Shown here: positions 17,336 to 25,799 of the stretch, one piece after another
How the letters are laid out: the number at the start of each line of letters is the position of its first letter
Position numbering within the stretch: position 1 is the stretch's first letter
DNA from: Parvularcula mediterranea
Lineage (GTDB): Bacteria > Pseudomonadota > Alphaproteobacteria > Caulobacterales > Parvularculaceae
Length of the DNA stretch: 64,000 nt
Reading direction: 5' to 3'
Assembly: GCF_013085255.1 (NCBI RefSeq)
Contig: NZ_JABFCX010000002.1
Coordinates: 496,001 to 560,000 of the forward strand
Made by a program: the position numbers and the translations under genes
The notes under the pieces: generated by a model
The model's input: the letters and a program-made list of their open reading frames with translations, nothing else
What the model was told of the DNA's origin: nothing
The model's database searches: none

Positions 17336-17842
17336 CTAGCGGAACTTCACCGTACGGTGGACACCGACGTCCGGCGTTTTCTCGTCCATCAGGTTCGCCT
17401 TGGCGATCTCCCAGCCGAACTTCACCGAGCTGCCGGTTGAGCCCCAGATGCTGCCCGTCTCGAGGTCCATCTGCAGGAGGGTGAGGGTCGGGTCTTCCTT
17501 GCCGCCTTCGTACCAGGCCGCGACGACCGGGTTCCAGTATTCGTCACGCTTGGCCGTATCGAGGTTCTCGCGGATATAGCCGTTCACGCAGGCGTGGAAG
17601 TCGTGGTTCTTGCCGACCACCACGAAGTGCGCGGTCGAATTCCCCTTGCGCATCTCCTGAACAAGCTCACTGTCGGTCTTGGCGAAGAACCAGAGGGTGT
17701 TCGTGCCCTGCTCCCGCGTTGCGGCCATGGGCTGGCTGTGCAGCGGCGTGTTCTCAAGGTGCAGCATGCCTGCCGGGACCTCGTCGAGGATGTCGTAGAA
17801 CTGCGCATCGGGATGGTTTTCAGTCTGGGTCAGATCGACCAT
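17336..17842 (-). CDS. general stress protein 26-like, pyridoxamine-5'-phosphate oxidase fold
   Basis: 168 aa from ATG 17842, which follows AAGGAGG at good spacing; the open frame extends further upstream but without a site. The split-barrel flavin-binding pattern is visible: AGMLHLENTPLHSQPM, TLWFFAKTDSEL and AHFVVVGKNHDFHACVNG. Such proteins bind FMN or FAD and are induced by stress, but their reaction is mostly unknown. It is divergent from the sigF-nrsF pair. Confidence 0.82.
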   Translation of the reverse strand: MVDLTQTENHPDAQFYDILDEVPAGMLHLENTPLHSQPMAATREQGTNTLWFFAKTDSELVQEMRKGNSTAHFVVVGKNHDFHACVNGYIRENLDTAKRDEYWNPVVAAWYEGGKEDPTLTLLQMDLETGSIWGSTGSSVKFGWEIAKANLMDEKTPDVGVHRTVKFR

Positions 17843-17972
17843 GGAAGCCTCCTTGTCTCTTAGGAAACGAACGGGCGCGGCCGCCTGCCGGTTCCAGAGC
17901 ATGGTGCCGCAGCGCGGGAGGCCCCTGTTTCTGCGCAAAAGCCGCGCTTTGTCGTCCGTTGAGAGCTAGGGT

Positions 17973-17998
17973 GTAACCATCGGCTCGTCCCCAACGGA
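17973..17998 (+). promoter_or_regulatory. sigmaF-type ECF promoter upstream of sigF
   Basis: GTAACC (17973-17978), a 16-bp spacer and CGGA (17995-17998). This closely fits the GTAACC-N16-CGAA pattern I recall for Caulobacter sigmaF. It ends 31 bp before the sigF start, as expected for autoregulation. Confidence 0.6.
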
Positions 17999-18028
17999 TA
18001 GGGCTATGAGACTTCGGGAGCACGGGAC

Positions 18029-18613
18029 ATGACCGGCACACCGCACCTACGCGTTATCGACGGGAAGAAGCCGTCATCGAGGCCGGTTACGGACCTCAGC
18101 CACCTCGGCCCCCTCATGGTGAAGGCCCAGGAAGGCGACAAGCGCGCCTACAATGAGGTCCTGACCGCGTGCGATGCGTGGCTCAGGGTCTTTCTCGCCC
18201 GCAGGGTTGCCCCTGAATCGGTCGAGGACATTGCCCAAGAGGCGCTGATGGCCCTGCACCGCAAGCGCCACACCTACGACCCGGAGAAGCCCTTCGCGCC
18301 GTGGTTCGTGGCGATTGCCCGGTACAAATGGCTCGACCGGCTGCGCAAGCACTACCGCGCCGAAGAGGTCGAGTATGAAGACCAGGCCTCGGTGAGCGGC
18401 CACGAAAGCGCGGTCATGTCGAAGATCGTGCTCGAGCGGCTCCTCGCCCACATCCCGGACAATCAGGCGCAAGCCATCCGCCTTGCAAAAATCGATGGTT
18501 ATGCCTTGGACGAGATTGCCCAGATGACGGGCCAGTCCCTTTCCTCGGTCAAAGTGAGAATTCACCGCGGCATGAAGCGGATGATGAAGAAGTTGGAAGA
18601 AGCCCATGCGTGA
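18029..18613 (+). CDS. sigF: ECF-type RNA polymerase sigma factor, SigF-like
   Basis: 194 aa with sigma region 2 (DIAQEALMALHRKRHTYDP, FAPWFVAIARYKWLDRLRKH) and region 4 (DNQAQAIRLAKIDGYALDEIAQMTG, SVKVRIHRGMKRM). The 8-bp overlap with an NrsF/DUF1109 anti-sigma gene identifies the Caulobacter SigF-NrsF class, which responds to heavy-metal or oxidative stress. A matching promoter lies 31 bp upstream. In the cell it would be held at the membrane by NrsF until the signal arrives. Confidence 0.88.
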   Translation: MTGTPHLRVIDGKKPSSRPVTDLSHLGPLMVKAQEGDKRAYNEVLTACDAWLRVFLARRVAPESVEDIAQEALMALHRKRHTYDPEKPFAPWFVAIARYKWLDRLRKHYRAEEVEYEDQASVSGHESAVMSKIVLERLLAHIPDNQAQAIRLAKIDGYALDEIAQMTGQSLSSVKVRIHRGMKRMMKKLEEAHA

Positions 18614-19250
18614 GACGACTGACAGCATGTCCCTGATCGACAGCCTGACCGAGAGCATGGCTCCGGTCACCCGCCGCAAGCCCCGCCGCGAGATGCTTAT
18701 TCTCGGCGGCATCCTGTTCCTGCAGCTCGCGGGCACCCTTGCCCTCATCGGCACGAACACCGCGGCGGTCTTCACCCACAACCTTTCGATGGCGGCGGCC
18801 AAGGCAGTCTTCTTCGCAGGCCTGACCCTTGGCTTCGCAGCGCTCGCGTTCAGGAGCTTTGATCCGACGACTCCGCGCCAGCGCAACATCGCCTATGGTG
18901 TCGGCGGGCTCATGGTCCTCTTCGCCATCGCCTTCCTCGACAGGAACTTCGGCGGCGGTGCAGTGAACATCCTCGCGCCTTCCAGCGGCCTTCGCTGCCT
19001 TGTCAGCTCGGTGAGCTTCAGCCTGCCGATGTTCATTGCCCTGACCTTCTTCATGCGTGGCGCAGCACCGACGCAGCCCAACGCCACAGCCGCCTTCATC
19101 GGCGTGGCGGCAGGCAGCTGGGGCGCCTTCATCTACGGCCTCCAGTGCCCCTTCATGAACATCGGTTTCGTCGCCCTCTGGTATGGCGGCGCCATCGCCC
19201 TCACCACCCTTGCCGCGGCAGTCATCCTGCCGCGGTTCGCGCGTTGGTAG
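18606..19250 (+). CDS. nrsF: anti-sigma factor NrsF (DUF1109)
   Basis: 214 aa with six predicted membrane helices after a soluble N-terminus of about 30 residues that would contact SigF. Two cysteines stand at 131 (GLRCLVSS) and 181 (GLQCPFMN). As I recall, these are the same positions as the redox/metal-sensing cysteines of the Caulobacter protein. Start overlaps sigF by 8 bp. A terminator follows after 22 bp. Confidence 0.88.
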   Translation: MRETTDSMSLIDSLTESMAPVTRRKPRREMLILGGILFLQLAGTLALIGTNTAAVFTHNLSMAAAKAVFFAGLTLGFAALAFRSFDPTTPRQRNIAYGVGGLMVLFAIAFLDRNFGGGAVNILAPSSGLRCLVSSVSFSLPMFIALTFFMRGAAPTQPNATAAFIGVAAGSWGAFIYGLQCPFMNIGFVALWYGGAIALTTLAAAVILPRFARW

Positions 19251-19272
19251 AGTCAGCGCTGATAGCCCAAAG

Positions 19273-19299
19273 AGCCCGGCCTCAGCGCCGGGCTTTTTT
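19273..19299 (+). terminator. rho-independent terminator after nrsF
   Basis: AGCCCGGC (19273-19280) pairs with GCCGGGCT (19287-19294) around a 6-nt loop and runs into six T residues. It closes the sigF-nrsF operon. Confidence 0.85.
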
Positions 19300-19504
19300 G
19301 TGCCTCGATCTGAGAATTCCGTCGCAAACCGCAGCGAATGTGACCTTAAAACCATCGACAGCAGGCGATTGATCCTGCAGCTTCGGTGGGTCGGTTTCTG
19401 ATTAGTGGGACTTCGGGGCAGGCCGACGTTTTCGAAAAAACGGGAAGCCTCCGTGCATGGGCCGGGACGCCTGCTGCGGGACTTCCGCAACGTTGGAGCA
19501 CCCA

Positions 19505-19774
19505 ATGCGCAAACTTCTCATTCTTCCCGTCCTCGCCCTTGGCGCATGCGCCTCGACCGGCCCGTCGATCGGTGGCGTCTCGTTCGCCGACATGGACACC
19601 AACGCCGACGGCAAGGTCACCATGGAAGAGTTCACCGGCAAGTCTGCCGTCTTCGACGCGGTTGACGCCAACGACGACAAAACCATCACGATGGAAGAAG
19701 CAGCAGCCTACGCCCGCGCCAGACGCCTCGGCGGCGGCGACGGTGAAGTCCGCAGCACCGGAAGCCGCCTCTAG
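19505..19774 (+). CDS. EF-hand lipoprotein
   Basis: 89 aa. A signal peptide ends in LGAC, giving a lipid-anchored protein. Two EF-hand loops follow: DTNADGKVTMEE, which is complete, and DANDDKTITMEE, with Lys in place of the central Gly. It probably binds calcium in the periplasm. ATG 19505 has GGAG 8 bp upstream. The 254-bp spacer after nrsF contains the terminator and two copies of GGGACTTC, but no promoter I can name. Convergent with scoB. Confidence 0.75.
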   Translation: MRKLLILPVLALGACASTGPSIGGVSFADMDTNADGKVTMEEFTGKSAVFDAVDANDDKTITMEEAAAYARARRLGGGDGEVRSTGSRL

Positions 19775-19803
19775 GGCTTCCTCCGGCGCCCGGTCTTGAG
19801 AGG

Positions 19804-20422
<619 letters not shown>

Positions 20423-20439
<17 letters not shown>

Positions 20440-21055
20440 CGGGTGCTCCTTCTTGAGTGGGTAGTTGTGCAGCCATGAGCGCGGCGACCCGTCCTTCGTC
20501 ATTCTGACTGATCTTCGCTAGCTCATTAGGAAACTTGCTAAGTGCAAGTGCGAGAAGAGGGGCTGCAACGACGAACCCTTGTTCGTAGTCTGAATGACAG
20601 CCCGAAAAATACGAGAGCCGGTTCCGGCTCTCAATCGAGGTCTCGATGTAGTATTCGGACGGGTGAAGGCAGATCACATCGCCGGAATAGCCAAGGCTTA
20701 ATGGCAGATCGTACAGTCCACGATCGACTACGCGATCCTTCAGCTCCGTGAATGTCTGCCTGCTGATTTTTGTCCGATCGACCGAAGAGAGGCGGCCATA
20801 CTGATAACCCCCACCAAGGCCGGTTCCGGTCCGAAGCTCCAAGAGGCAGGCCCGGGTTCCGCACCTAGCCTCGACGCTGCCGCGCGCGCGTCGCCGCTCA
20901 CCCAACAGAAGGCGTACTATTTCATCATCGCTCGCCCCGACCGGAAGAAGGCGCACTGCCGCAAGCTCGGGGCCGTGAGGCTCCCCTTTCAGCTCATCGC
21001 CTACGGTCTGACAGGCCGTGAGGAGGCAAGCAGCGATGACAAAAGCTAGGCGCAT
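20423..21055 (-). CDS. hypothetical lipoprotein between scoA and scoB
   Basis: 210 aa. [15 protein letters not shown] is a clear lipoprotein signal with Cys15. The mature part contains several cysteines ([29 protein letters not shown]) and no domain I recognise. Its ATG directly follows the scoA stop and its end overlaps the scoB start by 17 bp, so it is translated within the CoA-transferase operon. The sequence looks somewhat lower in GC than its neighbours. Its function is unknown. Confidence 0.7.
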
Positions 21056-21754
21056 TCAGGCCGCCCGCACCGTCCGCTGCTCAATGCGCTTCTCCTGCGC
21101 GGCTTCCACGATCCGGTCGACATAGATGCCCGGCGTGTGGATATGATCCGGGTCCAGATCACCGACCTCGACCAGCTCTTCCACCTCGGCGATGCAGACC
21201 TTGCCCGCTGTCGCCATCATCGGGTTAAAGTTGCGGGCCGTCTTGCGGAAGACGAGGTTGCCTTCCTTGTCACCCTTCCAGGCGCGGACGAGGGAGAGGT
21301 CGGCCTTCAGGCCCGTCTCCATGATGTAGCGCTCGCCGTCGAACTCCCGCTCTTCCTTGCCTTCGGCGATCTTCGTACCGACGCCGGTCTTGGTGTAGAA
21401 AGCCGGGATACCCGCGCCCCCTGCCCTGATCCGTTCGGCGAGGGTGCCTTGCGGGTTGAACTCGAGCTTCAGCTCGCCGGATAGGAATTGCTCAGCAAAC
21501 GTCTTGTTCTCACCAACGTAGGAGCTGACCATCTTCTTGATCTGCTTCGTCTGGAGGAGGAGCCCGAGGCCCCAGTCATCGACGCCGGCATTGTTGGAGA
21601 TCGCGGTCAGGTTCTGCGCACCTGAATCCCTCAGCGCGACGATCAGCGTCTCAGGGATACCGCAGAGGCCGAAACCGCCCGCCATCACCGTCATGCCGTC
21701 GAAGGGAATGCCTTCGAGGGCCGCCTTGGCGTCTGAGAAGACTTTGTTCGCCAT
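21056..21754 (-). CDS. scoA: 3-oxoacid CoA-transferase subunit A
   Basis: 232 aa. Matches the alpha subunit of SCOT: MTVMAGGFGLCGIPETLI near the N-terminus, SNNAGVDDWGLGLLL, and ARNFNPMMATAGKVCIAEVEELVE. It forms the heteromeric CoA-transferase with scoB. The gene is first of the unit, with GAGG before its ATG, and is followed without a gap by the lipoprotein gene. Confidence 0.92.
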   Translation of the reverse strand: MANKVFSDAKAALEGIPFDGMTVMAGGFGLCGIPETLIVALRDSGAQNLTAISNNAGVDDWGLGLLLQTKQIKKMVSSYVGENKTFAEQFLSGELKLEFNPQGTLAERIRAGGAGIPAFYTKTGVGTKIAEGKEEREFDGERYIMETGLKADLSLVRAWKGDKEGNLVFRKTARNFNPMMATAGKVCIAEVEELVEVGDLDPDHIHTPGIYVDRIVEAAQEKRIEQRTVRAA

Positions 21755-21866
21755 GAGGAACCTCCGCTTGATACGGGGGCTTCATCGCTGGCAGCGGCCA
21801 CTTCTGCAAGTGGGCACGTCAGCCGTCTACCATTGAACATTTTCGCGCGGCGGCAGGCCTACAGCC

Positions 21867-22484
21867 CTACCAGGCCGGGGGCACGTGGGTGACGTCGAAG
21901 GTCACTTTCGGTTGAGGCTCGTCATTCTTCGCGACCATCGTCCGCTCAGCCATCTGCGGAGCGGCACCGCCGTCGCAGCCCATCGCGAAGCCCACACCCT
22001 TGAGATAGCTGCGACGCAGACGACCCCGTCGGTAGGCTTCCCGCACCGCACGGTCATGCGCAGTAGCGCCGGTGGCGCGGCGGACCATCGAGCGGAAAGG
22101 AATGAAGTCGGTCGTGAGGTCGCTGACGAGGCTATAGGCCTGATCGTCCGCAAGGTCGGTCACTCGGTTAGAAAGACCAGAGAAGCTGACAAGGCCATCG
22201 GCGCTCGCCGTCTGGAGCGTATCGACGTCGCTGCCGACATAGCTTTCAAGGTCCGCAATCTCGATTTCGATGCCAGCACAGCTCTCCGGCACCGGCTTCT
22301 CGTAGACCGCGAGGGCCGTGAGAATGGGCGGGATCGCTTCCTTGCGCATGTTGAGGTCTGTGAGAGGCGCGAGCACGCCTTCCGTGATGCCGCCGGTCAT
22401 CCCCTGATCGGCATCGTGCGGCCGCGTATGACACGCGGCGAGGGCGACGAAGGCCGTCGCGCCTATTAGTTTCCACATCCCCAT
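21867..22484 (-). CDS. hypothetical lipoprotein
   Basis: 205 aa from ATG 22484 (an ATG at 22478 is equally possible). The signal MGMWKLIGATAFVALAAC has a lipobox with Cys18. The mature part has a conserved-looking Asp/Leu-rich middle and Arg-rich YRRGRLRRSY near residue 160, but no domain I know. It stands alone, divergent from the PRC-barrel gene, with 170 bp between them. Confidence 0.65.
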   Translation of the reverse strand: MGMWKLIGATAFVALAACHTRPHDADQGMTGGITEGVLAPLTDLNMRKEAIPPILTALAVYEKPVPESCAGIEIEIADLESYVGSDVDTLQTASADGLVSFSGLSNRVTDLADDQAYSLVSDLTTDFIPFRSMVRRATGATAHDRAVREAYRRGRLRRSYLKGVGFAMGCDGGAAPQMAERTMVAKNDEPQPKVTFDVTHVPPAW

Positions 22485-22655
22485 AATCACAAGACTACCA
22501 CGCCTTCCTCTAAAAGTCACAACTGCAATGATGAAAACGCAAAGAATTGAGAAGAGTTCGTCCGTCTCAATTTGGAACTATCACTAGAGCGTTACCGGGG
22601 GACGGTCCGAACTGCACCGTGTTGGGACAGGTGCAGCATTTACGAAGGCGCAACC

Positions 22656-24152
22656 ATGTCACGTTTTCTCTCTACTACCGCCATCTCCACCCTCATGCTC
22701 TGCGGTGTCGCCGTAGCGCAGGAAGCCGATACCGAGACCAAGGACGTTGAGGAGTTTGTCGAGCCTTCTGCCGAGGCCCCTGCCGCCGTCAGCGAGCTGG
22801 ATCAGGATGCCCTCGACAAGGTCGATGACGCCGAGACCCTCAATGAAATCGTCCTCAAAGCCACGACGGGCGATGGCGAAGGCCAGATCGTTACCGACGA
22901 GGACGGTGAGCGGCGTCAGGTGACGGCCGATGCCTCAACCACCCCGGACATGCCTGAACAGGAAGACGGCAACTGGGGCGACAAGGACAAGAAGAAGGAC
23001 TGGGAGAAGAAGAAGACCGCCTCCAACGCCGAGAAGGACTGGTCGGACAAGGACATGGACGAAAAGCGCACCGCCTCGTCCCAACCCATGGACCGCGATG
23101 TCTTCGATTATACAACCACCGTCCGCTTGCGCTCCGATGCCCTGAACGCAGCGCGCATCATCGGCGAGGACATTGACGGCACGGATGGCGAGGAGATTGC
23201 CGACCTCGAAGACCTCATCATCAATGCCGACGGCCAGGTGACCGAAGCCGTCGTCAAGGCAGGCGGCGTTCTGGGCCTTGGCGAGAAGACCTATGTCGTC
23301 GCCTTCGACCAGCTGCGATTCATGGCTGATGATGACGACGAAGGCGAACTCGACATCGCCATGCCCGCTGACAAGGAGAGCGTGGAAGCCCTCGCCCGTT
23401 GGGATGCCGATGAATTCGCGATTGGCGAAGACGGCTTCACCCTCGCAAGCGAGCTTCAGGATGCAGAGCTTGCCGTTCCGGGCTCGGACGAGATAGCCGA
23501 GGTCGAAGACATCATGATGACCGCGAGCGGGAAAATCCGTGCCGTGATCATCGACTTCGACGACCTCATGCTCGCCCTCCCCTATGACACGATCAGCGTG
23601 ACCGAGGGCGACGCCGAGGATGACGCAGGCTACCGCATCAGTCTGTCAGCGGATGAGTTCTCGATGCTCCCGAACTACGAGTTCGAGCCGAGCAACTTCC
23701 TTGAGCGTACGGGTGATGCCATCGAAAACGCCGTCGAGAAAACCGGCGACGCGATCGAGCGCGGCGCAACCGAAGTCCGCGACGCAGGCGCAGCTGCCCT
23801 GAACCGGACCGAGGAAGAAGCTGAAGAGGCCGCTGCCGAGGTCGACGCCGAGATGGACGAAGCCGAGGCGGAGGCTGCCGAAGCGGCTCGCGACGTTAAA
23901 CGTGAGACCGAAGAGCTCGAGCGAGACGTCGAGAACGCTGCAGCCGCTACGACGGCAGAAGCCCGCGAAACGGCGAATGAGGCCGAAGCGGAAGTCCGTG
24001 AGACTGCCGAAGAAGCTGAAAACGCTGCAGAAAACGCTGCCAGCGAAGTCGAGGAAGAGGCAGAAGAAGCCGAAGAAGACGTCGAGCAGGCTGCTGAGGA
24101 AGTTGAAGAGGAAGTCGAGGAAGAGACTTCCGAAGAACCCTATCGTCGCTAA
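22656..24152 (+). CDS. secreted PRC-barrel protein with acidic Ala/Glu-rich helical tail
   Basis: 498 aa from ATG 22656 with signal peptide MSRFLSTTAISTLMLCGVAVAQ. Two PRC-barrel-like domains follow: about 145-235 (LRSDALNAARIIGEDIDG, EIADLEDLIINADGQV) and about 255-345 (EIAEVEDIMMTASGKIRAVIID). Residues 355-495 form a long, highly acidic amphipathic helix of Ala, Glu, Val and Asp with few Lys. It resembles apolipoprotein- or LEA-like tails. The extreme negative charge suggests binding of cations, membranes or a basic partner in the periplasm; this is not established. A strong terminator follows. Confidence 0.75.
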   Translation: MSRFLSTTAISTLMLCGVAVAQEADTETKDVEEFVEPSAEAPAAVSELDQDALDKVDDAETLNEIVLKATTGDGEGQIVTDEDGERRQVTADASTTPDMPEQEDGNWGDKDKKKDWEKKKTASNAEKDWSDKDMDEKRTASSQPMDRDVFDYTTTVRLRSDALNAARIIGEDIDGTDGEEIADLEDLIINADGQVTEAVVKAGGVLGLGEKTYVVAFDQLRFMADDDDEGELDIAMPADKESVEALARWDADEFAIGEDGFTLASELQDAELAVPGSDEIAEVEDIMMTASGKIRAVIIDFDDLMLALPYDTISVTEGDAEDDAGYRISLSADEFSMLPNYEFEPSNFLERTGDAIENAVEKTGDAIERGATEVRDAGAAALNRTEEEAEEAAAEVDAEMDEAEAEAAEAARDVKRETEELERDVENAAAATTAEARETANEAEAEVRETAEEAENAAENAASEVEEEAEEAEEDVEQAAEEVEEEVEEETSEEPYRR

Positions 24153-24181
24153 GCGTCCCCTCCACGAGGCTTAGAAACGAA

Positions 24182-24217
24182 GAAGGCCGGAGCAGCGATG
24201 CTCCGGCCTTCTCTTTT
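24182..24217 (+). terminator. bidirectional-looking terminator between the PRC-barrel gene and sucB
   Basis: Perfect 13-bp stem GAAGGCCGGAGCA (24182-24194) and TGCTCCGGCCTTC (24199-24211), loop GCGA, followed by TCTTTT on the plus strand. It lies between two convergent genes and may stop both, though the T-tract is better on the plus strand. Confidence 0.8.
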
Positions 24218-24238
24218 GTCCGTAATCGGTAGACCGAT

Positions 24239-25789
24239 CTAGAGGTCGAGGAGCAGGCGCTGCGGATCCTCGAGGTTTTCCTTGATCCGCACCAGGAACG
24301 TCACAGCGCCTTTGCCGTCGACGATCCGGTGGTCATAGGAGAGCGCCAGATACATCATCGGGCGGATCTTGATCTCGTCACCGACAGCGATCGGGCGCTT
24401 CTCGATACGGTGCATACCGAGAATGCCCGACTGCGGCATGTTCAGGATCGGCGTTGACATCAGCGAGCCATAGACACCGCCATTGGTGATCGTGAAGGTG
24501 CCACCCTGCATCTCTTCGAGCTTGAGGTCGCCATCGCGGGCACGGCGGCCATAGTCGCCGATCTCTTTCTCGATCTCTGCGAGACCCTTCTGGTCAGCAT
24601 CACGCACGACCGGGACCACGAGGCCCTTCTCCGTACCCACCGCAATACCGATATCGTAGTGGTTCTTATAGATGATGTCGGTGCCGTCGATTTCGGCATT
24701 GACCTCCGGCACTTCGCGCAGGGCCTGGATCGCGGCCTTCACGAAGAAGCCCATGAAGCCGAGCTTCACGCCGTGCTTCTTCTCGAAGAGCTCTTTGTAC
24801 TGAGAGCGAACGCTCATCACCGCCGTCATGTCCACGTCGTTGAACGTGGTGAGCTGGGCCGCGATGTCCTGGCTTTCCTTGAGGCGCTTGGCGATCGTCT
24901 GGCGCAGGCGGGACATCTTCACCCGCTCTTCGCGCTCACCGAGCTCGCGCGGAGCCGAAGGTGCAGGTGCCTTGGCCTTCGCAGGCTGGCTGCCAACGCC
25001 TTCGAGCGCTGCAAGGGCATCACCCTTGGTCACGCGACCACCGCGGCCGGAGCCTGCGATCTGCGAGGCGTCGAGGCCGTTCTGCTCGACGATCCGGCGC
25101 GGCGCTGGGCTCAGCGTCGAAAGATCCGTTTGCGTCTGGTTGTCAGCTTTCGGCTTGGCCGTTTCCTGCGGCTTGCTCTCGCCAGCAGCCTCGCCAGAGG
25201 TGATGATGCCAAGAACGTCGCCCACCGAAACGGTCGCGCCCTCTTCGGCCTTGATCTCTTTCAGGACGCCCGAGACAGGAGCCGGAACGTCGACCGCAGC
25301 CTTGTCGGTCTCGAGGCTGACGACCGGGTCGTCGACCTTCACATAATCACCGACCTTCACCAGCCACTCGCCGATGTCAGCTTCGGAGACGCTCTCGCCC
25401 GAACTCGGCGCCGTGATCTCGACCTCTTCGCCGTCGGCCTCTTCAGAAGCCTTCACTTCGCCAGCGCCGCCAGGGGCAGCCGCAGCCGAAGGCGTGTCGG
25501 AGGCAGCGTTGATGCCGCCGCCTTCGTCGCCAGCACCGTTCGCGCCAGCGCCGTCGCCCTCGCCGATCGTGCCGAGGAGCGCGTCGAGCTCGACGGTCTC
25601 GCCCTCTTGGGCAGCGATCTTGGACAGGACACCAGCGGCCGGCGCGTTCACTTCGACGGAGACCTTGTCGGTCTCAAGCTCGACCAGCGGCTCGTCGGCG
25701 GCGACCTGGTCGCCTTCGCGCTTCAGCCATTGTCCGATGGTGGCCTCGGTGACGCTTTCACCGAGGGTAGGTACGCGGATGTCGACCAT
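24239..25789 (-). CDS. sucB: 2-oxoglutarate dehydrogenase E2, dihydrolipoyl succinyltransferase (two lipoyl domains)
   Basis: 516 aa, about 100 longer than a typical one-lipoyl SucB. Two lipoyl domains are visible, each with the ETDK lipoylation motif (residues 2-76 and about 123-197), joined by an Ala/Gly/Glu-rich linker. A peripheral subunit-binding domain follows ([26 protein letters not shown], about 225-262). The catalytic acyltransferase domain runs to the end, with [13 protein letters not shown] holding the active His and Asp. It forms the core of the complex with SucA and transfers succinyl to CoA. sucA lies 10 bp upstream. Confidence 0.93.
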   Translation of the reverse strand: MVDIRVPTLGESVTEATIGQWLKREGDQVAADEPLVELETDKVSVEVNAPAAGVLSKIAAQEGETVELDALLGTIGEGDGAGANGAGDEGGGINAASDTPSAAAAPGGAGEVKASEEADGEEVEITAPSSGESVSEADIGEWLVKVGDYVKVDDPVVSLETDKAAVDVPAPVSGVLKEIKAEEGATVSVGDVLGIITSGEAAGESKPQETAKPKADNQTQTDLSTLSPAPRRIVEQNGLDASQIAGSGRGGRVTKGDALAALEGVGSQPAKAKAPAPSAPRELGEREERVKMSRLRQTIAKRLKESQDIAAQLTTFNDVDMTAVMSVRSQYKELFEKKHGVKLGFMGFFVKAAIQALREVPEVNAEIDGTDIIYKNHYDIGIAVGTEKGLVVPVVRDADQKGLAEIEKEIGDYGRRARDGDLKLEEMQGGTFTITNGGVYGSLMSTPILNMPQSGILGMHRIEKRPIAVGDEIKIRPMMYLALSYDHRIVDGKGAVTFLVRIKENLEDPQRLLLDL

Positions 25790-25799
25790 GTTTCTCTCG

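Noticed and set aside
22574-22593. GGAAC...CGTT before the PRC-barrel gene, like an EcfG promoter
   Set aside because: Spacer is only 11 bp instead of about 16-18.
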